Assembly (NCBI GenBank): GCA_023213395.1
Contig: CM041465.1
Coordinates: forward strand, 53,327,741 to 53,391,740
Direction: 5' to 3'
Length of the DNA: 64,000 bases
From: Cycas panzhihuaensis
Lineage: Eukaryota; Cycadophyta
Under the pieces are notes generated by a model. That model saw nothing but the letters and a program-made list of their open reading frames with translations. It ran no database searches and was not told the DNA's origin. The position numbers and the translations under genes were made by a program. Positions 35,030 through 45,628 of this stretch are shown here, in pieces. Positions within the stretch are counted from its first letter, which is position 1, and every line of letters begins with the position of its first letter.

Positions 35030-35760
35030 AGGGGATACAAAATCTAGGTAGTCAATAGATAATGGAAGTAATACTCAAAAGGCAAGCAGAAAGTGGCCGT
35101 GAAGGGTAGGAGGACCTAGCAATGAGGTTACCCAGGGCGAGAGCAAGCAATCCGATCACCGGTAGAGGGTGGTCAGGAGAAAGCCTCCTGGGGCACCAAA
35201 AGGTCGCTTTAGAAAGCGAAGCATGCCCCCAGGCGGGGGGGGCATTCCCTTTGGGGACCCCAAGAGTGAGAAAGGACTGCGGAAATGAGTCCAGGGCGAT
35301 GAAATGAGCCAAATGAGTATAAACTCGGGCGTGCACGGGAGTAGCGCGCAAAACGACATAGAAGGGCCCTGGCAAAAGTGCGATAGTGAGGCACCATAAA
35401 TGCTCTCACAAGGGAGGGCATAAAGGGCATTAGTAGAGCACAATGGGCGACAGGGCCAGAAGGCAAAGGCAAACAGGGGGACAGGATGGTCCCAACGGCT
35501 GTCGCAGGGCCAAAAACGAAGGAAGTGCCCATTAGGGCCCTCGCCTATATAAGGAAATTAACGGGAAAATGGATTCATTTTCACCGGCTCTCGTACGAAA
35601 CCAAAGCCATTCCTTTACGCAGCGGAGTGCCACCCAACTTCGGAGGCACGTAGAGGGGGATCGGACCGTCGGATCGGAAGGCAGAGAGAGCCAGCACGAC
35701 CGATAGGATGACATGGCGGTGGCGAGACCGGATCCAGTGAGTGGATATCACTAAACCCAA
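35030..35760 (-). other. A spacer upstream of aRNH
   Basis: No gene is supported. Overlapping ORFs on both strands (for example 35052-35532 minus) are GC-rich shadows without conserved counterparts in F. A TATA-like box is at 35548-35557. Confidence 0.5.
35548..35557 (-). promoter_or_regulatory. TATA-like box upstream of the A aRNH
   Basis: Minus strand CCTTATATAGGCG. The same core lies at the same distance from aRNH in F (1322-1331), while the surrounding bases differ more. It may drive a separate aRNH transcript. Confidence 0.4.
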
Positions 35761-35980
35761 CCCATTTCAAAGTTCAAAGTTCATTGCTTTTTATAGTTTT
35801 TGTGTGGTTTTAGTGTCCCTTATGGGCAACCAGAGGCCTCTCGGAGTCTGAATCAGACCTAGAAAGAGGCGGGGACCTGGGCACTAGGAGCCACAGTCGG
35901 TGGGCTACGGGGTCCACCAGAAGAATTTTTTATTTTTCGGGGCAGAAATCCCCCCTTTGGGGGATCGTCGTTCGTACAGC

Positions 35981-36062
35981 GGTAATGATCGCGGTGCCGC
36001 GATCATTACCATGAGACCCGATCGCCGTGGGACCTGTGCCAGACTTAGCGGTACCGCTAAGT
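35981..36062. repeat. Two GGTACC/GGTGCC-centred palindromes in A
   Basis: The first, 35981-36010, is a 30-bp inverted repeat perfect except at its two central bases (arms GGTAATGATCGCGG). The second, 36043-36062, is a perfect 20-bp palindrome, ACTTAGCGGTACCGCTAAGT. They lie between the antisense ORF and the aRNH. Related motifs occur in every LTR of the family. They could be protein-binding sites or DNA/RNA hairpins; function is unknown. Confidence 0.85.
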
Positions 36063-36208
36063 TTGGCACGGTACGAAGGCAGAAAAGTAAAAGACAGATA
36101 CAAGGGCCCGAAAGAGCCCCAAATATCAGGTAGAGAGAGAGTTTTGAGAGAGTGAGGGGTGATAGTAACTAACGCGAAGCTGACTTGAGTTGTTTTTGGT
36201 GTGGACAG

Positions 36209-38090
36209 GCTGTCATCGCGGTGGATAACCTCGAGAACATAGGTATGGCCATGTTGAGCTACATGGAGATGGCGACATAGGAGGACAGGGAGATCCTACA
36301 GAGGTGTGGCCTATATAAGGCCCTCAAGACACCTCAATACGCATCAGATCAGAGGTTGTTGGTCGACATAGTATCCTATTAGGACAGGAGGAGACATGTG
36401 TTCCACCTACCACAGGTAGGTGATGTGACGGTCACGCCGAGAGATATCCGGCGGATACTGGGAGTTCCGGCGACAGGGAGGCTGGTGAGACTAGGGACGC
36501 TGCCTAGCACTGAGGCAGCACACAGGGAGGCAACCCTGTTCTTCATAGGAGCTGACAGATGGGAGTAGAGGGGAGCCCCCCTCCAGACTGTACTGATGTC
36601 AGGGATTCCTCAGATGAGGAAACTGGTTATCTGCGGCGCTCGCTCTAGATTTCCCGAGCGTAACTATATGGAGGTATTAGGTGGGTGGTTAGATGCGTCA
36701 CGGCCGCGGTCGGGCGAGAGGATGGACTGGGCGACCCTGATAGCGGCGAACCTCATCGCCCAGCTAGACACTATCAGGATGTCTTGAAAAGATGGATTAT
36801 CGTATAGCACACTCTTTGCGGTCTTTGGTTCTTCGATCACTGCCAGAGTGGCACTAGCGGGGGGACCACACCCCATCACATAGTAGGCCCCGATGGTCCA
36901 TAGGTGGTAGACTCGGCTGAGGGGGATAGAGGACAGGGCCCATGTCCGACGATCAGTGGAGGCTACGTCACTAGACCTCCTCACCCTACCAGACTATATA
37001 ACAGAGCCTTATAGGACAGTGAGGTGGGATAGTGACGACGAGGCAGACAGAGCAGGAGTGCCTGCAGTCGATGATAGTGGAGATGATGGGGCCGGCCCGT
37101 CACGACCTGCAGGGGAGGTAGGTCCCTCAGGGACAGCAGGAGGTGCAGAGGGTCTATCCGAGGCTGTCAGAGGAGAGGCAGGCCCATCAGGAGCACAGGA
37201 CGAGAGTAGGAGACCCAAGACCAGGGCCCGCATGCTGCGGATCATGATGGGATCCAGAGGGACAAGAGTTGGGCCCACCCATGTGAGGAGGGAGGCCCAG
37301 GCAGAGGAGGTACCCGAGGACAAGGCACCCGCGGCTGGCGAAGAGCCAGGAGGGGAGGATGCCGCACAACCAGAGGAGTCAGCGGCCACAACAGGTGAGA
37401 CCTAACCCTTTCCAAAGTCTTTTGGCATCCAAATAGATGTTTGGTTTGGTTTGATCATCGTATATAGTGAGATATAAACTGACACATGGCATGTTACATT
37501 GGCAAGTGCAATGGAGATCTGGAGATTGATAGAGGCTGTGGTGAGGGAGATATTCCCTCAGGTGTATGTAGAGAGGCAACCACCCATCCGGGCAGGAGAT
37601 GAGCCTAGAGCGGCAGGTGCCCACACAGAGGCATTCACCCCGTTAGTGAGGGCGAGAGACATATGGGCCGCAGAGTCCCAAGAGCACGTGACATCCCGGG
37701 GATGACTGCAGTAGGAGAGGGATGATGCGAGATGTGAGAGGGATGAGCTACGCGGACGGGTGCAGGCTCTAGAGGCACAGGGCGGAGCAGGTGGAGATGC
37801 CGAGAGCAGGACCCAGCTAGCAGTGATCACAAAGCGTCTCAGGGTGATAGAGGAAGCACTTCGGGGAGAGAGGGATCGTATCCAGGCCCGATACGATCAG
37901 CTGGTAGCATAGATGGTATCGAGGTCAAGCAAGAGTAGGACGCATACCCACATGGCGGTGATGACCTCGAGACAGTCGAGAGATGAGGAGAGCGAGGCAG
38001 GCAGCTCGCGGAGGCCCAGGAGGAGCCTAGGAGGTATGTGGTCCCCAGGAGAGGGATCACAGAGACCAGGAGATGGTACCCCGTGAGGCG
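36209..38090 (+). pseudogene. A antisense ORF: PMD-like protein, near-complete but with stops
   Basis: Opposite in strand to gag-pol. After the acceptor-like GTGTGGACAG (36199-36208), with CTAAC about 40 bp upstream as a possible branch point, the frame reads VIAVDNLENIGMAM. It continues through HVFHLP..GDVTVTPRDIRRILGVPATG (about 36394-36470), the signature of plant mobile domain (aminotransferase-like) proteins, and GWLDASRPRSGERMDWATL. An acidic, low-complexity C-terminal half follows (36956-37405, 149 codons open). CAACAG/GTGAGA at 37399 looks like a splice donor; the frame resumes at 37499-37705 and then in a charged coiled-coil-like segment (37730-37910). About eight stops, mostly TAG at former CAG, break it. 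PMD proteins of hosts affect silencing; a role in the element is inference. Confidence 0.68.
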
Positions 38091-38659
38091 GCAGAATGAG
38101 GATATGTACATATGGTTTGTGGGGAAAGCACGGGCCTCCAGGGGGTCATATATAGGATCATATGATTGTACCCCCCCTGCAAGGACACCGACTTCCCAGA
38201 TGTATGACGCAACATGATTTTTTGATGTATATATATATATGGGGTGATTGGAACCCTATTTGGATATGAGATGCTGTGTATGATGTATCATGTGTGGATG
38301 ACATGTATGGTTATTTTGTATGGTTGTAAATGTTATGCTGTAGATATTTTATGTTATGAATAGTTTATTGTATGATGCACACGTTTCCTTCCATGTATGG
38401 CTATATGTCTAACAGGAGCACACACACACGTCGTGAGTGAAGACGACAGAGAGGTGTGAGGTTAGAGGATAGAGCGGCATACACGTCTATGGAAGAGCAT
38501 AGCGGAATATGCGAAGGAAACGATAGATAGGAAAGGGGAGTGACAACGCACCCAAGCGTCCTCCTGATTGGGGAATGCCCAAGCAAGGTGACAAAAGGGT
38601 TCCCGAGAAGATACGGGAATGCGGGTTCTGCAGAAGGAACCAGAAAGAAGGAGAAGGAT
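38091..38659. other. A spacer after antisense ORF
   Basis: No gene. It contains the 3' side of the antisense transcript region, a (TA)n-like stretch at 38229-38243, and sequence conserved in B (51710-52106). AATGTTATG/TTATGTTATG-rich AT sequence at 38320-38370 may hold poly(A) signals for the antisense transcript. Confidence 0.45.
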
Positions 38660-38716
38660 CCATCTTAAATTGCCATTCTACCCATGGTTGGGAAGAATGG
38701 GGACAACCTAAGATGG
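38660..38716. repeat. Hairpin element at the pol/antisense boundary of A
   Basis: Arms CCATCTTAAATTGCCATTCT and GAATGGGGACAACCTAAGATGG pair around ACCCATGGTTGGGA. It lies about 45 bp past the integrase stop and before the end of the antisense ORF, so between two convergent genes. B carries five tandem copies and C two related copies of the flanking TAGTTTAGG segment. Confidence 0.8.
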
Positions 38717-38761
38717 TAGTTTAGGCTCATTTCGGAGTAGGGCGAAGAGATCGCCATTAGA

Positions 38762-39960
38762 TCATGCATAAAACTTCTTAAGGAATTTCCCATTAACAGC
38801 TTTCTCAAATTCAAGCTCTTCTAGGGTGGCTATCCTGTAGGCACCATTATCAAGGGATTCGATAATGACGAAAGGACCAACCCATCGGGGTTTGAACTTG
38901 GTTAAGCGGTCATGAAGATACTCGAGCTTGAGGACGTGGTCCCCAGGAAACAAAGGGTGGGAACGAAGATGTTTATCATAGGCCCTTTGTGAGCAGGCTT
39001 TGGATGCTAAGTTAGCCTGATAAGCGGCTAAGCATCTCTCATCCAAAGCTTTGAGGTCCAGTAGGCGAGCCTGACAGATTAACTCTTCGTCAATGAAACC
39101 TCGAAGGGAGACTCGCAAGGAAGGAATCTCCACCTCCAGCGGGAGTACCGCCTCAGTACCGTAAACCAGGGAGAACGGGGTCATTCCTGTGGTGGAATGG
39201 ATAGAGGTGCGGTAAGCCCACAAGGCGGAGGGCAATTGAAGGTGCCAATCCTTTTGGGATTGAGCAACAGTTTTCTTGAGGATGTTGACGAGAGTCTTGT
39301 TAAAAGACTCCACTTGGCCATTTGCCTGAGGGTAGTAAGGGGAGGAAGTCTTGTGAGAAATTTTAAACTTCTCACAAAGCTCATCCACCTCCTTATTACA
39401 GAAAGGAGTTCCATTGTCAGTGATTAGGACATCCAGAATTCCAAAACGGCAAATGATATGCTGGTAAATGAACGTAACAATTACTTTACCAGGAGTAGTG
39501 ATCAAGGGGATGGCCTCTGCCCATTTGGTAAAATACTCTGTGGCAGTCAAGATAAACTTGTGCTGCGACGATGAAGGTGGGGAGATAGCCCCAATGATGT
39601 CTAGTCCCCACTAAGCAAAAGGCCATGGCGAAATAATGGGATGCAGGGCCTCAGAAGGCACATGGGAAATGTTGGCATGCCCCTGACACCACCGACATTT
39701 CAGAGCAAAGGCGTGAGCATCCTTAAAGAGGGACGGCCAGAAATAGCCTATGCGGAGGATCCTCTAAGCCATAGACTGGCCTCCAAAGTGACCTTCGTAA
39801 ATACCGTGGTGGCATTCGCGAAGTACCTGGTTGGCTTCGTTAGTAGTGACGCAGCGGAGGAGGATCCCATCGAAGGACCTCTTGTACAATACCTCGTCCA
39901 CGAGGAGGTATTACCTGACAGAAGTCCAGATACGAGACCTAACTTTACTACTAGTGTCGG
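38762..39960 (-). pseudogene. A integrase, catalytic part largely open
   Basis: Inserts element cDNA into the host chromosome. The open stretch 38762-39550 encodes 262 residues. It includes TDNGTPF (second catalytic Asp, about 39405-39428), ANGQVESFNKTL (catalytic Glu, about 39302-39330), and a C-terminal GPF-type module (KPRWVGPFVIIESLDNGAYR, about 38840-38900). Upstream the zinc-binding region (CHHGIYEGHFGG ... CRWCQGH, about 39660-39830) and the first catalytic Asp region (WGLDIIG, about 39595-39615) are in frame except for two TAG codons. The stop at 38762 follows NGKFLKKFYA, the same end as in C. No chromodomain follows. Confidence 0.88.
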
Positions 39961-40038
39961 GGCAGTATTGCTGCTGTGTAAGATACCGCACTATGTCACC
40001 ATACCACTCATCGTCGACGAGTGGGTGGGGAGAGGCTC

Positions 40039-41620
40039 CTAAATCGTCAAGATAGACTCATCGGGGAGAGAATCATCAATGGGAGCACCAAAGGAGTTAG
40101 GAATAGGGGTGTCCACGAGTTGCTCAGCCACTATCATTCCCTTCTTTGATTTTCGGTTAACGATATGGAGGTTGAATTCTTGGAGTAGGACGGCCCAACG
40201 ACTAGCCCTACCCATCAAATCAGAATGGGTTAGCAAGTATCGCAAGGGATCAGATTGAACAATCACCTTGGTGGTGTTGCCGAGCAAGTAGTGTCTAAAC
40301 TTCTTGGTCGCATAGACCAAGGAGAGGCACTCCTTCTCAGTGGGAGAATAGTTAAGCTCAGCAGCCATGAGGGTGCAACTGATGAAGTATATAGCCCTCT
40401 TGGTTCCCGAGTCATCCTCCTGAGCTAGCATAGAGTCCAAGGATTTGTTAGTCGCTGAGGTGTATAAGATGAAGGGCCTATCGAATCGAGGAGGCACCAA
40501 CGTAGGAGTGGAAGCTAAGGCTTCCTTAAGTCCTTCGAAGGCCTTTTGGGTCATGTCAAACCAGGCAAAAGGAGCTCCTTTCTTCAATAGGTTCGTGAGG
40601 GGTTTAGCGCTCACAGCGAAATTGGCTAAGAAGCGCCTAAGAAAACCAAGACTCCCTAGAAACGACTTAATCTGTCGTTGAGTTCTAGGTGGCGGCATGT
40701 CAAGGATCACCCTGACCTTGTCAGGGTCAATTTGAATTCCTTGTTTGGATACAAGGAAACTAAGGAGTTTACCGAGGTAACGGCAAACACACACTTGAGC
40801 AGATTTAGACTGACGTGATACTTGCGGCATCGTGAGAAGATGGCACGCAAGTTGGATGGGTGATGGGCCCTAACACGGGAGAGACCCATCATATCATCCA
40901 TGAAGACCTCCAATGTGTTATGAATGAGGTCATGGAAAATGAAATGCATGGCTCTTTGGTAAGTAGCACCTACATTCTTAAGGCTAAAGGGCATTACCTT
41001 GTAGGCGAAGGTACCCCAAGGAGTAGTTAAGGCCATCTTATGGCAGTCTTTAGGAGAGATCTGAATTTGGTTATAGCCGGAGAAGCCGTCCATTAAGGAC
41101 ATCACTTCAAATCCGGCGGTGCGATCAATGATTTGATCGAGGAAGGGCAACGGGAAGTTATCCTTGGGACAAGCATTATTGATGTCACAAAAGTCGACAC
41201 ATATACGGATTGCCCATTCTTTTAGCAATCTGGACAATGTTGGAGACCCACTTAGGGTAGTCAATGGAAGTAATAAGTCCAGCGTCCAGAAGCTTCTCAA
41301 CCTCCATTTTGACAGCGGCGGAGAGCTTCGGGTGAAGGGGACGTCAAGCGATAGGGCGCCAGGAACGGTGGTGAGGTTATAAGTGACAATGGAGGGGTCG
41401 ATTCCTTTCATGTCATCATAATCCCACGCAAACACATCTCGGAACTCCTGGAATAGAAGGGAGTACTCCCTTATCTCATCAGGGGAACATTCCAACCTGA
41501 CCTTAATGACCTTGCCCGGGGCCAAGACTATGTCTTGGGTTGCCCCCATGCACATGGCGTTGCCTTCCTCGAAGTGGAGAGGGGCAAGATCAATAGGAGG
41601 AGGAGGAATGGGAGACGGGA
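40039..41620 (-). pseudogene. A reverse transcriptase and degenerate RNase H, frameshifted
   Basis: Copies element RNA into DNA. RT blocks on the minus strand: MKGIDPSIVTYNLT, DFCDINNACPKDNFPLP, FEVMSLMDGFSGYNQI, and the intact catalytic VFMDDMMG at about 40888-40907. Between about 41205 and 41345 the reading is in another frame, indicating two compensating indels. A further frameshift near 40770-40800 separates RT (to 40707) from RNase H (40039-40830). The RNase H part reads FILYTSATNKSLDSML, lacking the catalytic Asp, so it is probably a structural connection domain as in other Tat elements, with the active RNase H supplied by the separate aRNH. Confidence 0.87.
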
Positions 41621-42330
41621 TCAGATCAGCAAGCGTGGATCTGATAGTGAGGATCTTCTGGTGGCTAAGCTTGTGATGACCAGAAGGCAAGTTGGGCACA
41701 AGACCTGCCAGATGCTCAAGCAGGGCTTCGCCATCCTCGAAGTAATCCACCCCGTGGATGACCTTACTTCGAGTAGAGGAAGCACTGGAGGGAGTAAAAG
41801 CAATGGGACCATGATGGTCATCGGGTTATTCAACTTCCTCACGAGAATCTGAAGGAAAGCCAAGAAGATGCTCTCCAGAAGGAGCGAAAGGCAGTTCTTC
41901 AAAGTCATTACCCACGGGGGTTAATGAAGAAGAAGAATAGACGACGGGTGGGTCAACACGAGTGATGATGTGGGACATGCACGAATATCTAGCCTCATCG
42001 ATGAGAGAAATTCCAGACGGGGATCTATAACGAGACGGGTGCGACCTACTGGCGTGGAGGAAAGAGACGGGGTGAAGACAATCCTCGTCTTCGTCGTGTG
42101 ACTCGTCGTCACTAAATGAAGCAAGGTACCCATAGCTCCCAACGCCAATAGGGGCGAACCATGTGAGACTAGAGGAAGAAGATACGGGGTCTTCTTCAGA
42201 TAGGTTAGGTATACCAATAGAGCAAGCTGAGGCATGCGTGGAAGAACCTGGGTTTGCCGAACTGGTAGAACGAGTTTGTTTGGTAAATGGGTGTTCATGG
42301 GGAATCACTCTCATTCGTCTATCATGGATA
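41621..42330 (-). pseudogene. A protease-RT linker
   Basis: A Ser- and acid-rich segment with long open pieces (41826-42314). It includes TWFAPIGVGSYGYLASFSDDE, a block also kept in B (FAPIGVGGYGYLAAMGDSDSD, about 50800-50865) and D. Conservation across three decayed copies suggests a real protein region, but no domain is recognised. A stop after EEVE precedes the RT lead-in DYFEDGEALLEHLAG. Confidence 0.65.
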
Positions 42331-43380
42331 AATTTAAGTTGTCCCTAAAGAGTCGAGCACATGGCTCCCATTTGGTCGAGCCATTGATGACCTAGAAGGA
42401 GGTTGTAATCCAAGTCAACGTCGAGGACTACAATGTCGGCAAGAACGGTCTTGCCCCCAAGGGTGAGCGGAATCGCGACAGATCCCAAAGGGTTCTTCTC
42501 ACTACCATCATAACCTTGGCATCACCATGGAACAGGTTCCAAGGCGGAGATACCAAGCTCTTGCATGACATGCAAGGGCATGGCATTGACAGAAGAACCA
42601 TTGTCAACAACAGTCCTTCGAAGGGTACAATCGGGTGTATTGATAGTGATAGTGAATGGGAAGTTCCACTGACGTTCCCTTTCACCGGCGGGAGGAAGAT
42701 CCTTAGGATCAAATGAGATAGCAGGTCCATAACTTTGGGTGACACCTAAAGCATGGACAAGCGCATCACTTGATCTTAAAGCTTCCAGGAGGAGGGCCCG
42801 CTGCTCGGGACAACTCCTCAAAACGTCCATCAAGGACATTCCTGCGGCGATAGTGTGAAGCTCATCCACGATGGAGAAGAGCTTACCCTTCGTGGTAGGT
42901 TGGGTAAGTGCCCTTCGAAAATTGTAACAACCTGGGTGTACAGGAATAGCCTTGGGAAAGAGAGGTATTTCTAGAGGAAGGTTCTCCAGAAGAGGGTCAG
43001 AAGGAGCGGAAGAACAAGAAGCTCCCGCCGCTTCCTTGGCGGCTTGAGATCGCGCAAGGGCGTAGGTAGGAGTTGCTTCAAGCAACTGGATCACCTTCTT
43101 CCCCTTGTTCCGGGGTCGCGAAGGTGGCAGGGTGCGATGGCTAGGAGAACGAGAGGAGGAAGACGAGTTTCGGGCACCCTTCCCTTTGTCGCGGGAAGGA
43201 TGGGGATCAGGCGATCTTCCTCGGTTGCGGTTACTCTTAGTTTGGGTGTAGCAATCGCATTCCCCATATTTAGGGAACAGATCCTTGAGAACTGGTTGAT
43301 CCAAATTAGGCCTTGAGGCTCGTTTGGAGGAAGAGTCGCGTCGAGGGCATCCTTAGGATGCTGGGCCCTACAACGCGAAT
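42331..43380 (-). pseudogene. A aspartic protease, broken near its end
   Basis: Cleaves the polyprotein. The open piece 42522-43304 carries a basic Arg/Ser region, MSLMDVLRSCPEQRALLLEAL, the active site VVDNGSSVNAMPL (about 42575-42615; D-N-G where many retropepsins have D-S/T-G), then VMQELGISALEPVPW and a TGA. The frame continues after it as CQGYDGSEKNPLG and DYNLLLGHQWLD, the closing motif (about 42370-42420). D and B have the same order. The TGA stands where relatives have a sense codon. Confidence 0.82.
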
Positions 43381-44929
43381 CATCGTGAAAGCACTCCCCA
43401 TGAATAGAGCACCACTTCTTCTCAAGCAGAGGGTCTGACCTTCTCGCTTGAGAGGACTGGGTGTTTCTATTCCTAGGGAGAGGAGCTTGGGTTGTTTGTT
43501 GAACTTATTTATTGGATGTAGGGGATGAAGGAGCTTGAAGCTTGAGTTCCTTCATCGTATGCTCAAACGAATGTATGGCAGATATGAGAGGGTCTAAAGT
43601 CCTCTCAGTCGGATGAGAGGAAGACTGGGTAGGTTGTGAAGGTTTGGTGTCCTTAGTTTGGGGTGGTACCTCGCGGCGCTGTGAGGGCTTAAGAGGTTTC
43701 TTAAGACTAGCTTGGATCTCAATAGCCTCCAATACCAAACACTTGGCGATCGCGGAGTCACATGTGGTCGCCTCCATCTTGAGGACTTCCACATAAACTT
43801 CAGGACGAAGTGCGTTGACGAAAAGGTCTCGCTTCAGCTCCTCGGGCAATGTTGCCTTAGTGGAATGAAGCAAGTCGTGAAATCGCCACACAAAGTCACG
43901 ATTCATTTCATCGTGACCTTGTTTGAGCGAAAGGAGTGACTTCATTCTGCTCTCGAATGGATGGGCTACATCAAAATAGTTGATGAACTCATCCACCAAT
44001 TGCTGGAATGAATGGATAGAATTGGTAGGGAGATGGTAGAACCACTTGAGGGCGTCGCCCTGCAAGGATCGCAGGAATAATGTCATTAAAATGTGGTCGT
44101 AAGCCCAGTAATCAATGCATGCCATAGAAAAACTACACACATGCTCCGCCGGGTCTTGTGACGAAGTTCCATCAAATCTAGGAACTTCAGGGGGATGAGG
44201 CGGCAGATTGGTTCTTAACGCCTCGATGGATAGAGGTGTCGACCTAAAGTCCATGAAGGGGCGTGCCCTTGCCTGGACCGTAGGGTCAACGAATGTCATA
44301 GTAGGTAAAGCACAAGGAGCGGATGGGGGTGGAACACCCATCCCTCCTTAAGGAAACGCCCCCTGCTAGGAAGAGGCATGGGAGTAGGTGCCTTGGAAGG
44401 GAGTCAAGTTTCCTTGCGAAGGCACAACATATGGAATTACATTGGATGACGGACAGGATGGATGTGGAACCAGGTTTTGCCCATATGGGCCACCCGTAGG
44501 TGGAGTGACCCCATATGGGTGTAGTGGATCCACCCCATAAACCGGGAGATGACTTCCTCTACCCTGCCCCCAAGGCTGAGAAGTATACCCTGGGGGAACG
44601 TAGAAGGAAGCACCAACATGTTGGTTTTGAGGATGTATGGGAGCGGGTCCCACATGACTAGTGGTCGGAAGGCTAGTAGGATCGGCAGGCCTACTAGGAA
44701 CGGTATGCGCCACATTAGGGGATGGCACATTGGTTTGGTTAGGGATGGGTATGCTAACCTTCAACTGAGGGAAAGACACACCATGAGGAGATCCTGAAAC
44801 ACTAGGACCTCGATGAGAAACGGAAGGAGCAATACGTGCCCCCACTGCGGGAATAGGAAAGGAGCGGGACATGTGCGTAGGTACAAAGGGATTCGTTGTC
44901 AAAGGGAGAGTAGATGAGGATGAGGCGTG
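43370..44929 (-). pseudogene. A gag, C-terminal three quarters, cut by B
   Basis: Forms the particle coat. Blocks from the N side: a Pro/Gly-rich region (44366-44902, with YTSQPWGQGRGSHLPVYGVD), two in-frame stops at former Gln codons (44342-44365), then 43505-44341 with LPPHPPEVPRFDGTSSQDP, the capsid core (WAYDHILMTLFLRSLQGDALKWFYHLP and LKQGHDEMNRDFVWRFHDL), and, past a further stop, the knuckle-like CSIHGECFHDDSRC (C-x2-H-x4-H-x4-C, about 43372-43415). The N-terminal quarter is at 54997-55477, on the other side of element B. Confidence 0.87.
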
Positions 44930-44934
44930 CGGGG
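44930..44934. repeat. Left TSD of B (CGGGG)
   Basis: Exact match to 54992-54996; belongs to the gag of A. Confidence 0.9.
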
Positions 44935-45469
44935 TGTTTCCCAGCTAGTGGGAATGGACTCGGGACGCATCGACACAGGTTTGTTCAGGTATATGTTTTC
45001 ACTTTTCTTACTTATGATTGCTAAGGTAATTTGGAGTAATTTGATTGACATATGCCTGCCTACACGCATTTGCTTGACTGCTTGCTCATAATGCATGTGC
45101 CTAACCAAGACCCTTGAAATTTATGACGACTCACAATGGGGCATCCATAAGCGGATGCGACACCGTATGGCGTCTGACCACTCACGATGTCTCCATGGTC
45201 TCTCGGGATACTCCTTCCAGCTCGTTTGTCCTTATTGCCACATGCCACTTATGTTGCAAATCCTTTCTAAGTTCGATTTAATCCTTAGTTAGGACTCTTT
45301 GCATTGTTTTGGGTACTTGCCCACTGCTTGGGCATTCCCTCAGTTGTTCCCATTCATGATTAGCCTCTATTTTTGCCTCAAAACCTGATTTTGCTGCTTA
45401 TTTTTCTCTTTTTTTAAATTTCAAGAAGAAACTTAGCCATTCACAAAGTTTGCAATGGCATCAGCGCGC

Positions 45470-45510
45470 ATGTAAACTAAGCGGTACCGCCAAGTTTGCC
45501 GCAGACGATC
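45470..45510 (+). repeat. GGTACC palindrome in the B 5' LTR
   Basis: AAACTAAGCGGTACCGCCAAGTTT, an imperfect palindrome at about 45475-45499. The 3' LTR has AAACTTAGCGGTACCACAAAGTTT (52963-52986) followed by GGTACGGCGG. It lies about 125-180 bp before the TATA-like box. Confidence 0.8.
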
Positions 45511-45620
45511 GCTTAAAATTTAAAGAGAAACCACGCGATGGTCGCGTTTTTCATGAACCGCCGTGGCTCAGACGATCGAGGCGCCCCAAGGCCCCCAACG
45601 TTCACTTGCTATGCCCAAGG

Positions 45621-45628
45621 CATAAAAG
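45621..45628 (+). promoter_or_regulatory. LTR promoter TATA-like box of B
   Basis: GGCATAAAAGCC, at 45619-45630; repeated in the 3' LTR at about 53158-53168. Its place downstream of the GGTACC palindrome matches F and D. Confidence 0.55.

Noticed and set aside
31623-36140. An alternative LTR model in which the A 3' LTR runs to about 36.1 kb and contains the aRNH.
   Set aside because: The 5' LTR of A stops matching at 58232, exactly opposite 34192, where both sides have the TG start and the TSD. The aRNH is therefore internal, not in the LTR.
36956-37405. The 149-codon plus-strand ORF as a host protein gene.
   Set aside because: It is the acidic part of the antisense PMD-like ORF, with homologues in the same relative position in C, and lies inside element A.
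39641-40055. Plus-strand ORFs of 133 and 74 codons opposite the A integrase.
   Set aside because: They are shadows of the RNase H-integrase region on the minus strand, which has the conserved zinc-binding and catalytic motifs.
42516-42716. Plus-strand ORFs opposite the A protease.
   Set aside because: Shadows of the protease frame with DNGSS on the minus strand.
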